Shown piece after piece: positions 14,742-20,303 of a DNA stretch of 20,303 nucleotides. Below the pieces are notes generated by a model that was not told the DNA's origin, did not search any database, and saw only the letters and a list, made by a program, of their open reading frames with translations. Made by a program: the position numbers and the translations under genes. The stretch is from contig NZ_JBJGXI010000069.1 of assembly GCF_045635475.1 (NCBI RefSeq), positions 1 through 20,303 of the forward strand. Reading direction: 5' to 3'. This stretch comes from JBJGXI01 sp045635475 (GTDB taxonomy: Bacteria; Bacillota; Bacilli; Bacillales; Amphibacillaceae). Position 1 is the stretch's first letter, and every line of letters starts with the position of its first letter.

Positions 14742-15653
14742 TTAGAGGCACTTTTTTAATTGACGAATTTCATTAGAATCAAGCTTTGTAACCTTGGAAA
14801 TTACATCTTCAGACAACCCTTGTTTTAACATTTCTATCGCAATATTCCTGGTTGCTTCTTGATTCCCTTCTTCTCTTCCTTGCTCTCTACCTTCTCGTAA
14901 CCCTTTATCCCTCCAAGAGTTTGGTAATTTTAAAATCGGTTCTGCTTCCTGTGGTCCAAGTTCTTTAATTTCTTTCATTAGTTGCTCCTCCTCCTTCTCA
15001 TTTAAGGATAAGTACGACTCAAAAAATCCATTAATCAATTCAGACTTTGCAGGATTTATCTCTAGCTTAACGATCATGCGCAAAAATTCTTTCTTCACCT
15101 GGACTTTTTCCTTCTCCGTGTATCCCATCTTGCTCAAAAGAGCAGCAGCGACAGGATTATTAGATTCAATATAGTTTCGCCAATTTATTTTCCTTAATTC
15201 TAACATGAGATAGTTGAAGGTCAACACTTGAAAGAAAGGAAACGCCATCGTGAAAGTATCCTGTTCATTGCGGTAATCATCGTAACTAAATATAGCAATG
15301 GGTAAAATTGGTTTCCTATATTTATTGTAAAGCAGACTGAAATAAAGATACATCCGTTCATGAAAATTTGCTTGAGGATAGCTTTGTGGTTCGACATGTA
15401 TAATGAGAATAGTATCGGTACCTTTTAACTTTGCTTGCAATACAATATCAGCTCTTCTACTTTCCCCTTCAATTAGGTCTGTAAATGTCTCTTCTGGCAA
15501 AGGCTTGACAGAAGAAAAATCAATGTGTTGATGGACTTCAGGATAGAACGCTTCTAAAAACTCTGCGAAAAAAGTATGAATCAGTTGTTTGAATAATTGA
15601 TCGTGATGAGTGTACGTGCTGGAGTCTTCTCGAACTAGCATTGCGATTGACAT
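14742..15653 (-). CDS. Rpn family recombination-promoting nuclease/putative transposase, copy C
   Basis: A 303-residue copy, nearly identical to copy A over the core and the C-terminal tail but with the short EGREQGREEG linker. The nuclease signature RRADIVLQ...HVEPQ is intact (Asp71, Glu90, Gln92 counted from GTG 15659), so it should be active if A is. Similarity to copy A continues about 90 bases upstream of the start, through the promoter and the LexA-like box, and stops right after the box (8035 and 15745). The 3' ends differ. The ATG start has a weak SD (GGGATG). REP-like repeats lie on both sides. Family members relax DNA and promote recombination; the function here is inferred. Confidence 0.85.
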   Translation of the reverse strand: MSIAMLVREDSSTYTHHDQLFKQLIHTFFAEFLEAFYPEVHQHIDFSSVKPLPEETFTDLIEGESRRADIVLQAKLKGTDTILIIHVEPQSYPQANFHERMYLYFSLLYNKYRKPILPIAIFSYDDYRNEQDTFTMAFPFFQVLTFNYLMLELRKINWRNYIESNNPVAAALLSKMGYTEKEKVQVKKEFLRMIVKLEINPAKSELINGFFESYLSLNEKEEEQLMKEIKELGPQEAEPILKLPNSWRDKGLREGREQGREEGNQEATRNIAIEMLKQGLSEDVISKVTKLDSNEIRQLKKCL

Positions 15654-15710
15654 GATCACACATCCCGGATTATTGATATGAGGATTGTCGAAGGAGTTTG
15701 TCTAGTATCT

Positions 15711-15745
15711 ATTATAATACATAAACCGAACAAGAACAAGTGTTC
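15711..15745 (-). promoter_or_regulatory. promoter of Rpn copy C with LexA/DinR-type box
   Basis: TATAAT (15711-15716), 17-base spacer, TTGTTC (15734-15739) overlapped by GAAC-AAGT-GTTC (15734-15745). It is conserved base for base with the copy A promoter apart from one change next to it. Confidence 0.65.
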
Positions 15746-15862
15746 TATCCACTAAAAAAGAGGGCCTGTAAACCTGTCTCCTTGTGACGTTCATTAATGA
15801 ATGAGTTATATAACTGCATTAAGTATCCAGCTTAGCTACACTTTTCTTTGTTTACAGGCGTA

Positions 15863-15871
15863 TGGTATAAT
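15863..15871 (+). promoter_or_regulatory. extended -10 promoter of the antisense antitoxin RNA
   Basis: TGGTATAAT (15863-15871) is an extended -10 with a consensus hexamer; the -35 region (TTTCTT) is poor. Transcription would start near 15878 and run toward the toxin gene, giving strong constitutive antitoxin RNA. Confidence 0.55.
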
Positions 15872-15877
15872 AAAAGT

Positions 15878-16016
15878 AACATACGCATAAAACTAAAACA
15901 GGCCACAGCTAGTAACTGTGACCTGCAGATAAGCGGTTCCCCCAGAGGGTTCGGCTATCATTGCATGATAGACCTCACCTAATCACTTGTCAGGGTAAAT
16001 AGGGAGGTCTATTTTC
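15878..16016 (+). ncRNA. predicted antisense RNA antitoxin of a type I toxin-antitoxin locus
   Basis: About 140 bases. It starts after TGGTATAAT, folds a first hairpin CAGGCCACAG (15899-15908) / CTGTGACCTG (15916-15925), and ends with TAGACCTC (15969-15976) / GAGGTCTA (16004-16011) followed by TTTT. The last arm covers the toxin stop codon, so the RNA is antisense to the toxin transcript's 3' part. On the minus strand the first hairpin is followed by TTTTAGTTTTA, making it the toxin-mRNA terminator near 15890; the two RNAs would overlap by about 125 bases. The layout resembles txpA/RatA and bsrG/SR4, with par-like repeats. No experimental evidence; ends are estimates. Confidence 0.6.
15971..15982 (+). 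repeat. 12-bp direct repeat of the toxin-antitoxin locus, copy 1
   Basis: GACCTCACCTAA here and again at 16135-16146. As in the fst/par system, direct repeats in convergent transcripts are complementary: this copy is in the antitoxin RNA and the other is read on the minus strand in the toxin 5' leader, so the RNAs can also pair at the toxin leader. Confidence 0.6.
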
Positions 16017-16104
16017 TGTTGATCAACGAAATGATCAAAGCGAGTAATGCAATCAAGAAAGTGCCAAAACCAATTAGCACCATGAAGCTTTCATACATAC
16101 CCAT
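16009..16104 (-). CDS. holin-like type I toxin peptide
   Basis: A 31-residue peptide MGMYESFMVLIGFGTFLIALLALIISLINRK: short polar start, one long membrane helix, basic tail. This matches the putative holin-like toxin (Hol_Tox) group of Firmicutes type I toxins, which damage the membrane when overproduced. An in-frame ATG at 16110 lies right against the AAGGGGGTG Shine-Dalgarno, so ATG 16104, with about 8 bases of spacing, is preferred; ATG 16098 is also possible. The leader contains the second 12-bp repeat, and the stop codon is inside the antitoxin RNA terminator. The promoter carries a LexA-like box, suggesting DNA damage as trigger. Confidence 0.75.
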   Translation of the reverse strand: MGMYESFMVLIGFGTFLIALLALIISLINRK

Positions 16105-16134
16105 AGGCATCACCCCCTTTCACAGGGATTAGCC

Positions 16135-16146
16135 GACCTCACCTAA
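16135..16146 (+). repeat. 12-bp direct repeat of the toxin-antitoxin locus, copy 2
   Basis: Exact copy of 15971-15982. It lies in the 5' leader of the toxin transcript, 25-36 bases upstream of the first ATG, near the Shine-Dalgarno, where pairing with the antitoxin RNA could block translation. Confidence 0.6.
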
Positions 16147-16165
16147 AGGAACTTTATCTTACTAG

Positions 16166-16204
16166 ATTATAGCATAGATGCGCGCTCAAAAAGAACATTT
16201 GTTC
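16166..16204 (-). promoter_or_regulatory. toxin promoter with LexA/DinR-type box
   Basis: Reading left, TGCTATAAT ends at 16166 (TATAAT 16166-16171), an extended -10. The -35 position (about 16189-16194) is overlapped by AGAACATTTGTTCT (16192-16205), whose outer arms AGAACA/TGTTCT are perfectly symmetric, i.e. GAAC-N4-GTTC. LexA binding would hinder polymerase. The start of transcription would be about 16159. Confidence 0.65.
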
Positions 16205-16267
16205 TTTATGGTTTGAATTTTATTCCTCCAACATACAACGAGTTTACTAATAGAAAAAATAAAATAT

Positions 16268-16287
16268 GGCACAGTAAACCTGACCCC
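16268..16287 (+). repeat. REP-like repeat remnant
   Basis: GGCACAGTAAACCTGACCCC is a mutated relative of the closing hairpin GGGACAGTAAATCTGTCCCC of the repeat at 14637-14720. No other part of the repeat is recognisable around it. Confidence 0.45.
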
Positions 16288-16351
16288 ACGTTGTTATTTT
16301 CAGCTATTTTAATATTTAAAAATAAGCATAATACAAAACGATCGTAAGAGA

Positions 16352-16396
16352 AAATGGCGTGCCAAAACTGTTGTCAGTTGGCACGCCATTTTTATT
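16352..16396. terminator. strong bidirectional terminator downstream of the BCCT gene
   Basis: AAATGGCGTGCCAA (16352-16365) and TTGGCACGCCATTT (16378-16391) form a perfect 14-bp stem with a 12-base loop. T-runs follow on both strands (TTTTTATT on plus, TTTTCTCTT on minus). It most likely ends the minus-strand transporter transcript 90 bases after its stop. Confidence 0.8.
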
Positions 16397-16483
16397 GTCA
16401 TTGATTGTTATGCACTTCAAACGGTTTACTAAATGAAGAGATGTTCTTACATAGATTGATTAACATTGTTATTTTTTGCTGCT

Positions 16484-18031
16484 TCACTTCTTTGTAGATT
16501 TAACAGCAGCTACTATATGTTGTTCTTTAGCCATTTGCTTTACAATTTTCGGTGCACTCCATAGTGGTGGAAGTAGCAATATAGATACAGGTACTGCCGT
16601 TACAACAATAAAGTTTTGTATTGCTTGTATACTTCCCTCACCAATTGTTAGTAATGCTACGGTTAATATACCGAATAACACTACCCAAAAGACTCTCAGC
16701 CACTTTTGTGGATGCTCTGAACCTTGTAAGGTTACTGCAACTGTATATGCAATGGAATCAACTGTAGTCGATACAAACACAACACTAACGATTAAGAACC
16801 CAACAGCCAGCCATAATCCCATTGGTAGTTGGTCCATAATTGCCATTACAGTCGCCGGCATTCCTCCATCACCTAATGGGCCTGAAATGGAACCAGGATT
16901 CTTTAATTCTTGAGATAATCCTGTACCACCAACAACTGTAAACCAGAAATTACTAACTAATGGAGCAATAATAGATACTGCTACGATAAGCTCTCTGACC
17001 GTGCGACCTCTCGATATCTTACTAATAAAAATAGCCACCATTGGTGCGTATCCTAGGAACCAGCCCCAGAAAAATACAGTCCAATAGCCAAGCCAAGCTT
17101 GATCACCGCGATATAAATTCATTTCGAGCAAATGTTGTAATTGAAAAGCTTGAGCACTAATAAAAGAATCTATTAAAAACATTGTTGGGCCAATAATGAG
17201 AATAATTGCTGCTAATACTACAACAAATATCACGTTTAAACGACTTAAGAATTGAATTCCTTTGTCAACCCCACTCGCTACAGATATAGCAGCAATAAGA
17301 ATTAGCGCTCCAACAACGATCATATTCGTAGCCAACGTATTTGGAATATCAAATAAAAAATGCAGACCATAGCCTATTTGCAGACCTAAAAATCCGATAG
17401 GCCCCATTGTACCTGCAGCAACTGCAATGATAGAAATGATATCAGCAGTTGAACCAACTATACTTTTATTAAATATCTTTTCTCCGAAAATAGGATAAAG
17501 GATTGTACGTGGTTTAAGTGGATATCCTTTATGATAATGTGCATACATGAGGACAATTGTTGTTAAAGTACCTAAACACGCCCACGCTAGGAAGCCCCAG
17601 TGTACAAAGCTTTGGGATAAAGCAGGAATGATTGCCTCTAGTGGTGTCATTCCATCATTCGCAAACAACGGTGGAGTCGTAACAAAATGGTAGAGTGGCT
17701 CTGATGCAGCCCAAAATACACCACCACTAGCTAGAAGTATACATAAAATCATCGAAATCCAACGGAAATAACCATTCTCAGGCTTCTCCATTTTCCCTAA
17801 CTTCACATGTCCATATTTTGAAAATGCTAATATAATTCCAATTACAAAATTTCCCAGTAATAATAATTGCCAATAGGCACCAAAAAATGTTACAGACCAA
17901 TTGAAGGATTCCGTTACCCAACCTGCAAGCTTATCAATGTCAATTAATGAAAAAATGACAAAGAGTAATAAAAACCCTCCACTAACAGCAAATGTGGTCC
18001 AGTCCATTTTCAAATTCTTTATTGTTTTCAT
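16484..18031 (-). CDS. BCCT family transporter, divergent
   Basis: A 515-residue, 12-segment BCCT carrier (betaine/carnitine/choline family). Family marks: WVTESFNWSVTFFGAYWQ near the N-terminus, FVHWGFLAWACLG, and KISRGRTVRELI after the TM8 region. Two functional motifs differ from betaine carriers such as BetP and OpuD: the TM3 GMGIG segment reads LLASG before VFWAASEP, and the TM8 Trp-rich motif reads WTVFFWGWFLGYAP, with later Trp positions changed to Phe and Tyr. Known Na+-coupled betaine uptake may therefore not apply; another quaternary amine or related zwitterion is possible. ATG 18031 has AGGAGG 8 bases upstream. It is a single gene with a strong terminator. Confidence 0.88.
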   Translation of the reverse strand: MKTIKNLKMDWTTFAVSGGFLLLFVIFSLIDIDKLAGWVTESFNWSVTFFGAYWQLLLLGNFVIGIILAFSKYGHVKLGKMEKPENGYFRWISMILCILLASGGVFWAASEPLYHFVTTPPLFANDGMTPLEAIIPALSQSFVHWGFLAWACLGTLTTIVLMYAHYHKGYPLKPRTILYPIFGEKIFNKSIVGSTADIISIIAVAAGTMGPIGFLGLQIGYGLHFLFDIPNTLATNMIVVGALILIAAISVASGVDKGIQFLSRLNVIFVVVLAAIILIIGPTMFLIDSFISAQAFQLQHLLEMNLYRGDQAWLGYWTVFFWGWFLGYAPMVAIFISKISRGRTVRELIVAVSIIAPLVSNFWFTVVGGTGLSQELKNPGSISGPLGDGGMPATVMAIMDQLPMGLWLAVGFLIVSVVFVSTTVDSIAYTVAVTLQGSEHPQKWLRVFWVVLFGILTVALLTIGEGSIQAIQNFIVVTAVPVSILLLPPLWSAPKIVKQMAKEQHIVAAVKSTKK

Positions 18032-18402
18032 TCTTTTCCTCCTATAAAGTATAACGAAGCGAGATCGTTATTTTTAAATCTTCCATTGATGATCCTTGAT
18101 GTCTTTGAGGAAAAGTTTACGGAACCGAAGCACCACTTGCTCTCTTTCTAAACCGTATACTATAATCGTCGTCTAAGATAATTTCACCTACCTTTCTATC
18201 TATGCTTTTAATTTTATATATCCCTTTAGCCGAAAGTTGACAAATTAATATTATAGTCATAAAACATCACTCAGTCAAACCAATTTTTCTATATGAGAGA
18301 AAATTTCTGATGTGGCAGATACTGGGCTTGTTTAGGCGTTGCTGCAATATTTAAGGAGAATGGGTGTTTCGGAGAGTTTGACTTTGGAAGACAATAATTA
18401 TT
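18032..18402. other. 371-base intergenic region upstream of the BCCT gene
   Basis: No gene is recognised. Besides the BCCT ribosome binding site it has TATACT (minus strand, close to the gene) as a weak -10 candidate, a GTATACTATA palindrome-like block near 18156-18165, and nested inverted repeats around 18262-18316 (ACATCA/TGATGT outside TTTTCT/AGAAAA). The stretch 18310-18390 has two short open frames that could be decayed coding DNA, without clear identity. Confidence 0.4.
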
Positions 18403-18584
18403 AGTTTTCGTTAAAGGATAAATAAGACTCAAAGAATCCATTAATCAATTCAGACTTTGCAGGATTTATTTCCAACTTAACGATCATGCGCAAAAATTCT
18501 TTCTTCACCTGGACTTTCCTTTGCCGTATATCCAACCTTGCTCAAAAGGGCAGCAGCGACAGGATTGTTAGATTCAATATAGTC
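18403..18584 (-). pseudogene. Rpn family nuclease/transposase, remnant copy D
   Basis: About 180 bases align with the middle of copies A to C (ESNNPVAAALLSK, MRMIVKLE-like, FFESYLSL region) but with frame-breaking losses: TTTTCCTTCTCC in the intact genes is shortened to TTTCC here. Both ends are missing: at the left the match fades at the KDEKE-like segment, and at the right it is joined directly to the 26-bp repeat that lies upstream of copy A. It is a non-functional fossil of a fourth copy in the same orientation. Confidence 0.85.
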
Positions 18585-18610
18585 TTGGCAGTTGGTTAAA
18601 TAGCAAAGTG
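18585..18610 (+). repeat. 26-bp repeat, second copy
   Basis: Exact copy of 8048-8073, here fused to the interior of Rpn remnant D. The junction shows that D lost its first about 140 codons and promoter in one deletion. Confidence 0.8.
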
Positions 18611-18614
18611 CAAT

Positions 18615-18658
18615 AAAAAAAAAAAACCCAATTCCCATTTTAAAACTGAGAAATTGGG
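18615..18658 (-). terminator. rho-independent terminator after the MFS fragment
   Basis: Reading left, CCCAATT (18652-18658 as AATTGGG on plus) pairs with AATTGGG (18627-18633 as CCCAATT on plus), and the stem is followed by twelve T residues (A12 at 18615-18626 on plus). It ends transcription coming from 18710 and above. Confidence 0.75.
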
Positions 18659-18709
18659 ATTGTATGCGATCATCCATAGATTAAACCGCGTTCCCTAATG
18701 CTACTAATT

Positions 18710-19056
18710 TTAATCCGTGTCGGAAATCTCAGCATAATACGCTGCTTTCGAAGGCTGTGTGTTAAACATAAATAATATAATTGTAACTGAAAACATCATG
18801 AGGCTTCCTAATACAACGACGAAGCGAATAGACAACAATTCGCCCATCATTCCAAAAATTATAGTTTCAACAATGATGAAAAAGGCTTCGATGAAACCGT
18901 AAATACTACCAACCCGTCCCATTACGTTGGCTGGAACATTATTTTGGTAGAACGTGTAAAATCCTGTGTTCATAAAAGCCACCCCAAACGATAAGACACA
19001 ATTAGAATCCCCACTAGACCCATAAACCCTAAAATTACATTTATTCCAACCCGAAT
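18710..19056 (-). pseudogene. MFS exporter, C-terminal fragment with frameshift
   Basis: About 90 C-terminal residues in one frame, GVAFMNTGFYTFYQNNVPANVMGRVGS... to FMFNTQPSK, match the last membrane segments of MFS drug/macrolide-efflux-type exporters (the NVMGRVGSIYGF loop is typical). The preceding family text INVILGFMGLVGILIVSY is present in a second frame, so a frameshift lies near 18995-19000; that frame then meets TAG at 19057-19059. The first three quarters of the gene are absent. It is not a functional transporter. A strong terminator still follows it at 18615-18658. Confidence 0.8.
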
Positions 19057-19164
19057 CTACACGAGAGGGCAATTTGTACTTTGGCAGTATGGTCTACCAA
19101 CCGAACTGATAGTCTTCCATTCGATTAGGCATGTCATATCAAGGTGAATTTTGGGTAAAAATGT

Positions 19165-19170
19165 TATACT
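19165..19170 (+). promoter_or_regulatory. extended -10 promoter before the short ORF at 19231
   Basis: TGTTATACT (19162-19170) is a good extended -10; the -35 is not clear. It points at the small open frame with its own Shine-Dalgarno. Confidence 0.4.
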
Positions 19171-19230
19171 AAGAATACAAAATTCAACTTACTTTTCAGC
19201 CAGTATCATTCATAATAGGGGGAGATAACA

Positions 19231-19392
19231 GTGACAATTAACTTATCCGGAAATGTGATTCGAAGGAAAAGAAAAAGTATTGAGCGTATAAGAGCTAATG
19301 CCATTTCAAGCACACAAAACACACCTCGTGGAATAACTATAACATTACAGATTTTCCGAACGAGAAAGCCCACTCCTTTAGGTGTGGGATGA
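19231..19392 (+). pseudogene. short ORF truncated by the IS200/IS605 left end
   Basis: GTG 19231 follows GGGGGAG with 6-base spacing. It encodes MTINLSGNVIRRKRKSIERI and continues to about TITLQIF; the last codons and the stop come from the hairpin at the left end of the IS element. The N-terminus, rich in Arg and Lys, is real-looking, but I do not recognise it. Most likely this is the 5' end of a gene cut by the insertion, with the rest possibly on the far side of the IS beyond the window. The product would be 53 residues. Confidence 0.5.
19369..19388 (+). mobile_element. left-end hairpin of the IS200/IS605 element
   Basis: CCCACTCCTTTAGGTGTGGG folds into a stem with loop TTTA and one mismatch, followed by GATGATAG. 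This sequence type marks the ends of IS200/IS605 elements, where TnpA recognises a subterminal hairpin. It lies about 130 bases upstream of tnpA. The exact cleavage site cannot be fixed without an empty-site sequence. Confidence 0.6.
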
Positions 19393-19517
19393 TAGTGAGG
19401 TCAAATACGGAGTGCCACTAATAAGCCGCAGGTTTGTGGTGCTTTAAGTATTTGAATAATTCACTCTTCTAATAGAAATTTGTTGCAGTTGAGGTAATAA
19501 GCTAATACAATGAGTTT

Positions 19518-19916
19518 ATGAATGAATATAGAAGAACTAATACAACTGTTTCATTACTAAATTATCATTTTGTTTTTTGTCCTCGCTATAGAAGAAGAAT
19601 ATTTCTTCAAAGTGATGTAGAGGTGCGTTTTAAAGAATTGGTTAAAGAAATTTGTGAGGAAATACAAATAGAAATCGTTGCTATTGAATGTGATCAAGAC
19701 CATTCTCACATGGTCCTTCATGCACTACCTACACTAAGTCCTGCTGATATTATGGCAAAAATTAAAGGAGTAACTTCTAAAAAATTGAGAGAGGAATTTC
19801 CACATCTTCAACATTTGCCTAGCCTTTGGACACGTTCCTATTTTGTTTCGACTGAGGGAAACGTATCGAGTGAAACAATTAAACGTTATGTCGAAAACCA
19901 GAAAAAGCGAAATTAG
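19518..19916 (+). CDS. tnpA: IS200/IS605 family transposase TnpA (Y1 HUH nuclease)
   Basis: A complete 132-residue Y1 transposase that cuts and rejoins single-stranded DNA at hairpin ends. It has the HUH motif DHSHMVL (His62, His64) and the catalytic tyrosine Tyr124 in ETIKRYVENQ; the N-terminal NYHFVFCPRYRRRIF is the family signature. ATG 19518 is chosen; the upstream ATG 19510 meets a stop at once. The distant GAGGT (about 19489) is a poor SD. tnpB follows after 16 bases in the same direction, the usual IS605-type order. No lesions, so it may be active. Confidence 0.95.
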   Translation: MNEYRRTNTTVSLLNYHFVFCPRYRRRIFLQSDVEVRFKELVKEICEEIQIEIVAIECDQDHSHMVLHALPTLSPADIMAKIKGVTSKKLREEFPHLQHLPSLWTRSYFVSTEGNVSSETIKRYVENQKKRN

Positions 19917-19932
19917 ATAGGAGTTGAAACCT

Positions 19933-20303
19933 ATGGCAAGGAAGCGTACACCTACTTATACTATTGAATTCTCTTTGAACATTCCAAATTGGCAAAAACA
20001 CCGTTTGGAAAAGAAATTTAATATTGCAAGAATGGTCTATAATTCTTGTCTAGGTGAATCTCTAAAACGAAATAAAGCTGTGAAAGCTGATAAGCAGTAT
20101 CGCACATTGCTTCATGAACCCAAATCAAAAGAACGTGATAAGAAATTAGCAGATATTCGTTTGAATTATGGCTTTTCTGAATACAGAATACATAATTTTG
20201 TAAAGGAAGTCCAACACAAATTCAAAGAACATATTGGTAGTCTTGAAGCTCAAAAACTTGCAACTAGAGCTTTTCAAACTGTAGAGAAGCTTCATTTTGG
20301 AAG
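19933..20303 (+). CDS. tnpB: IS200/IS605 family TnpB, partial (runs off the window)
   Basis: ATG 19933 sits behind TAGGAG (19918-19923). The visible 123 residues begin MARKRTPTYTIEF and include KKFNIARMVYNSCLGESLKR and FGFSEY-type text (NYGFSEYRIHNFV), the helical N-terminal part of TnpB/IS1341-like proteins. The RuvC-like nuclease and zinc ribbon lie beyond the window. TnpB proteins are RNA-guided nucleases using an RNA from the right end of the element, which also lies outside. The frame is intact as far as seen. Confidence 0.88.
   Translation, partial: MARKRTPTYTIEFSLNIPNWQKHRLEKKFNIARMVYNSCLGESLKRNKAVKADKQYRTLLHEPKSKERDKKLADIRLNYGFSEYRIHNFVKEVQHKFKEHIGSLEAQKLATRAFQTVEKLHFG

Noticed and set aside
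6948..15653. Composite transposon bounded by Rpn copies A and C
   Set aside because: The copies lack defined terminal inverted repeats and target duplications, and their 3' flanks differ; homologous recombination is possible, but transposition as a unit is not supported.
16476..16913. Plus-strand frame of 145 codons opposite the BCCT gene
   Set aside because: Antisense shadow of a well-conserved transporter.
1..20303. tRNA or rRNA genes
   Set aside because: No cloverleaf with a GTTCGAATC-type arm or rRNA segment was found by eye on either strand.

Overview
The window is low-GC DNA from an endospore-forming Bacillales bacterium. A complete three-gene GerA-type germinant receptor operon, strong AGGAGG-type ribosome binding sites, TTG and GTG starts, and GAAC-N4-GTTC (DinR/LexA-type) operators all fit Bacillaceae or Planococcaceae. 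I cannot name the species from sequence alone.

Left third (1-6.6 kb): a class I SAM methyltransferase that has lost its C-terminus next to a perfect 18-bp hairpin; the gerA/gerB/gerC-type operon on the plus strand behind an unusual GC-rich leader; then, on the minus strand, a 53-residue unknown protein, a YxjI-like LURP-one protein and an alpha/beta hydrolase.

Middle (6.8-16.4 kb): an accessory region built around repeats. Two full-length, one truncated and one remnant copy (the remnant at 18.4 kb) of an Rpn-type PD-(D/E)XK nuclease/putative transposase gene all lie on the minus strand. Between the two full copies sit a two-gene DUF3990-like (ADP-ribosyltransferase-like) operon, a GNAT acetyltransferase, a response regulator / ABC transporter / histidine kinase set of the bacitracin-lantibiotic resistance kind with a four-repeat operator, and a dead MutT/Nudix gene. 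Short REP/MITE-like repeats based on GGGACAG...CTGTCCC hairpins are interleaved with the Rpn copies, and one sits exactly where a copy is broken. Next to the third copy is a type I toxin-antitoxin locus: a holin-like 31-33 residue membrane peptide and a convergent antisense RNA.

Main new point: both intact Rpn copies and the type I toxin have near-perfect LexA-type boxes overlapping the -35 region of their promoters. This suggests a DNA-damage-induced module of recombination-promoting nuclease plus membrane toxin, with the homologous copies themselves available as recombination substrates.

Right end (16.4-20.3 kb): a BCCT-family transporter lacking the usual Na+/betaine motifs, a decayed stretch (Rpn remnant, frameshifted MFS exporter fragment, short truncated ORF), and the left part of an IS200/IS605 element with tnpA complete and tnpB running off the window.
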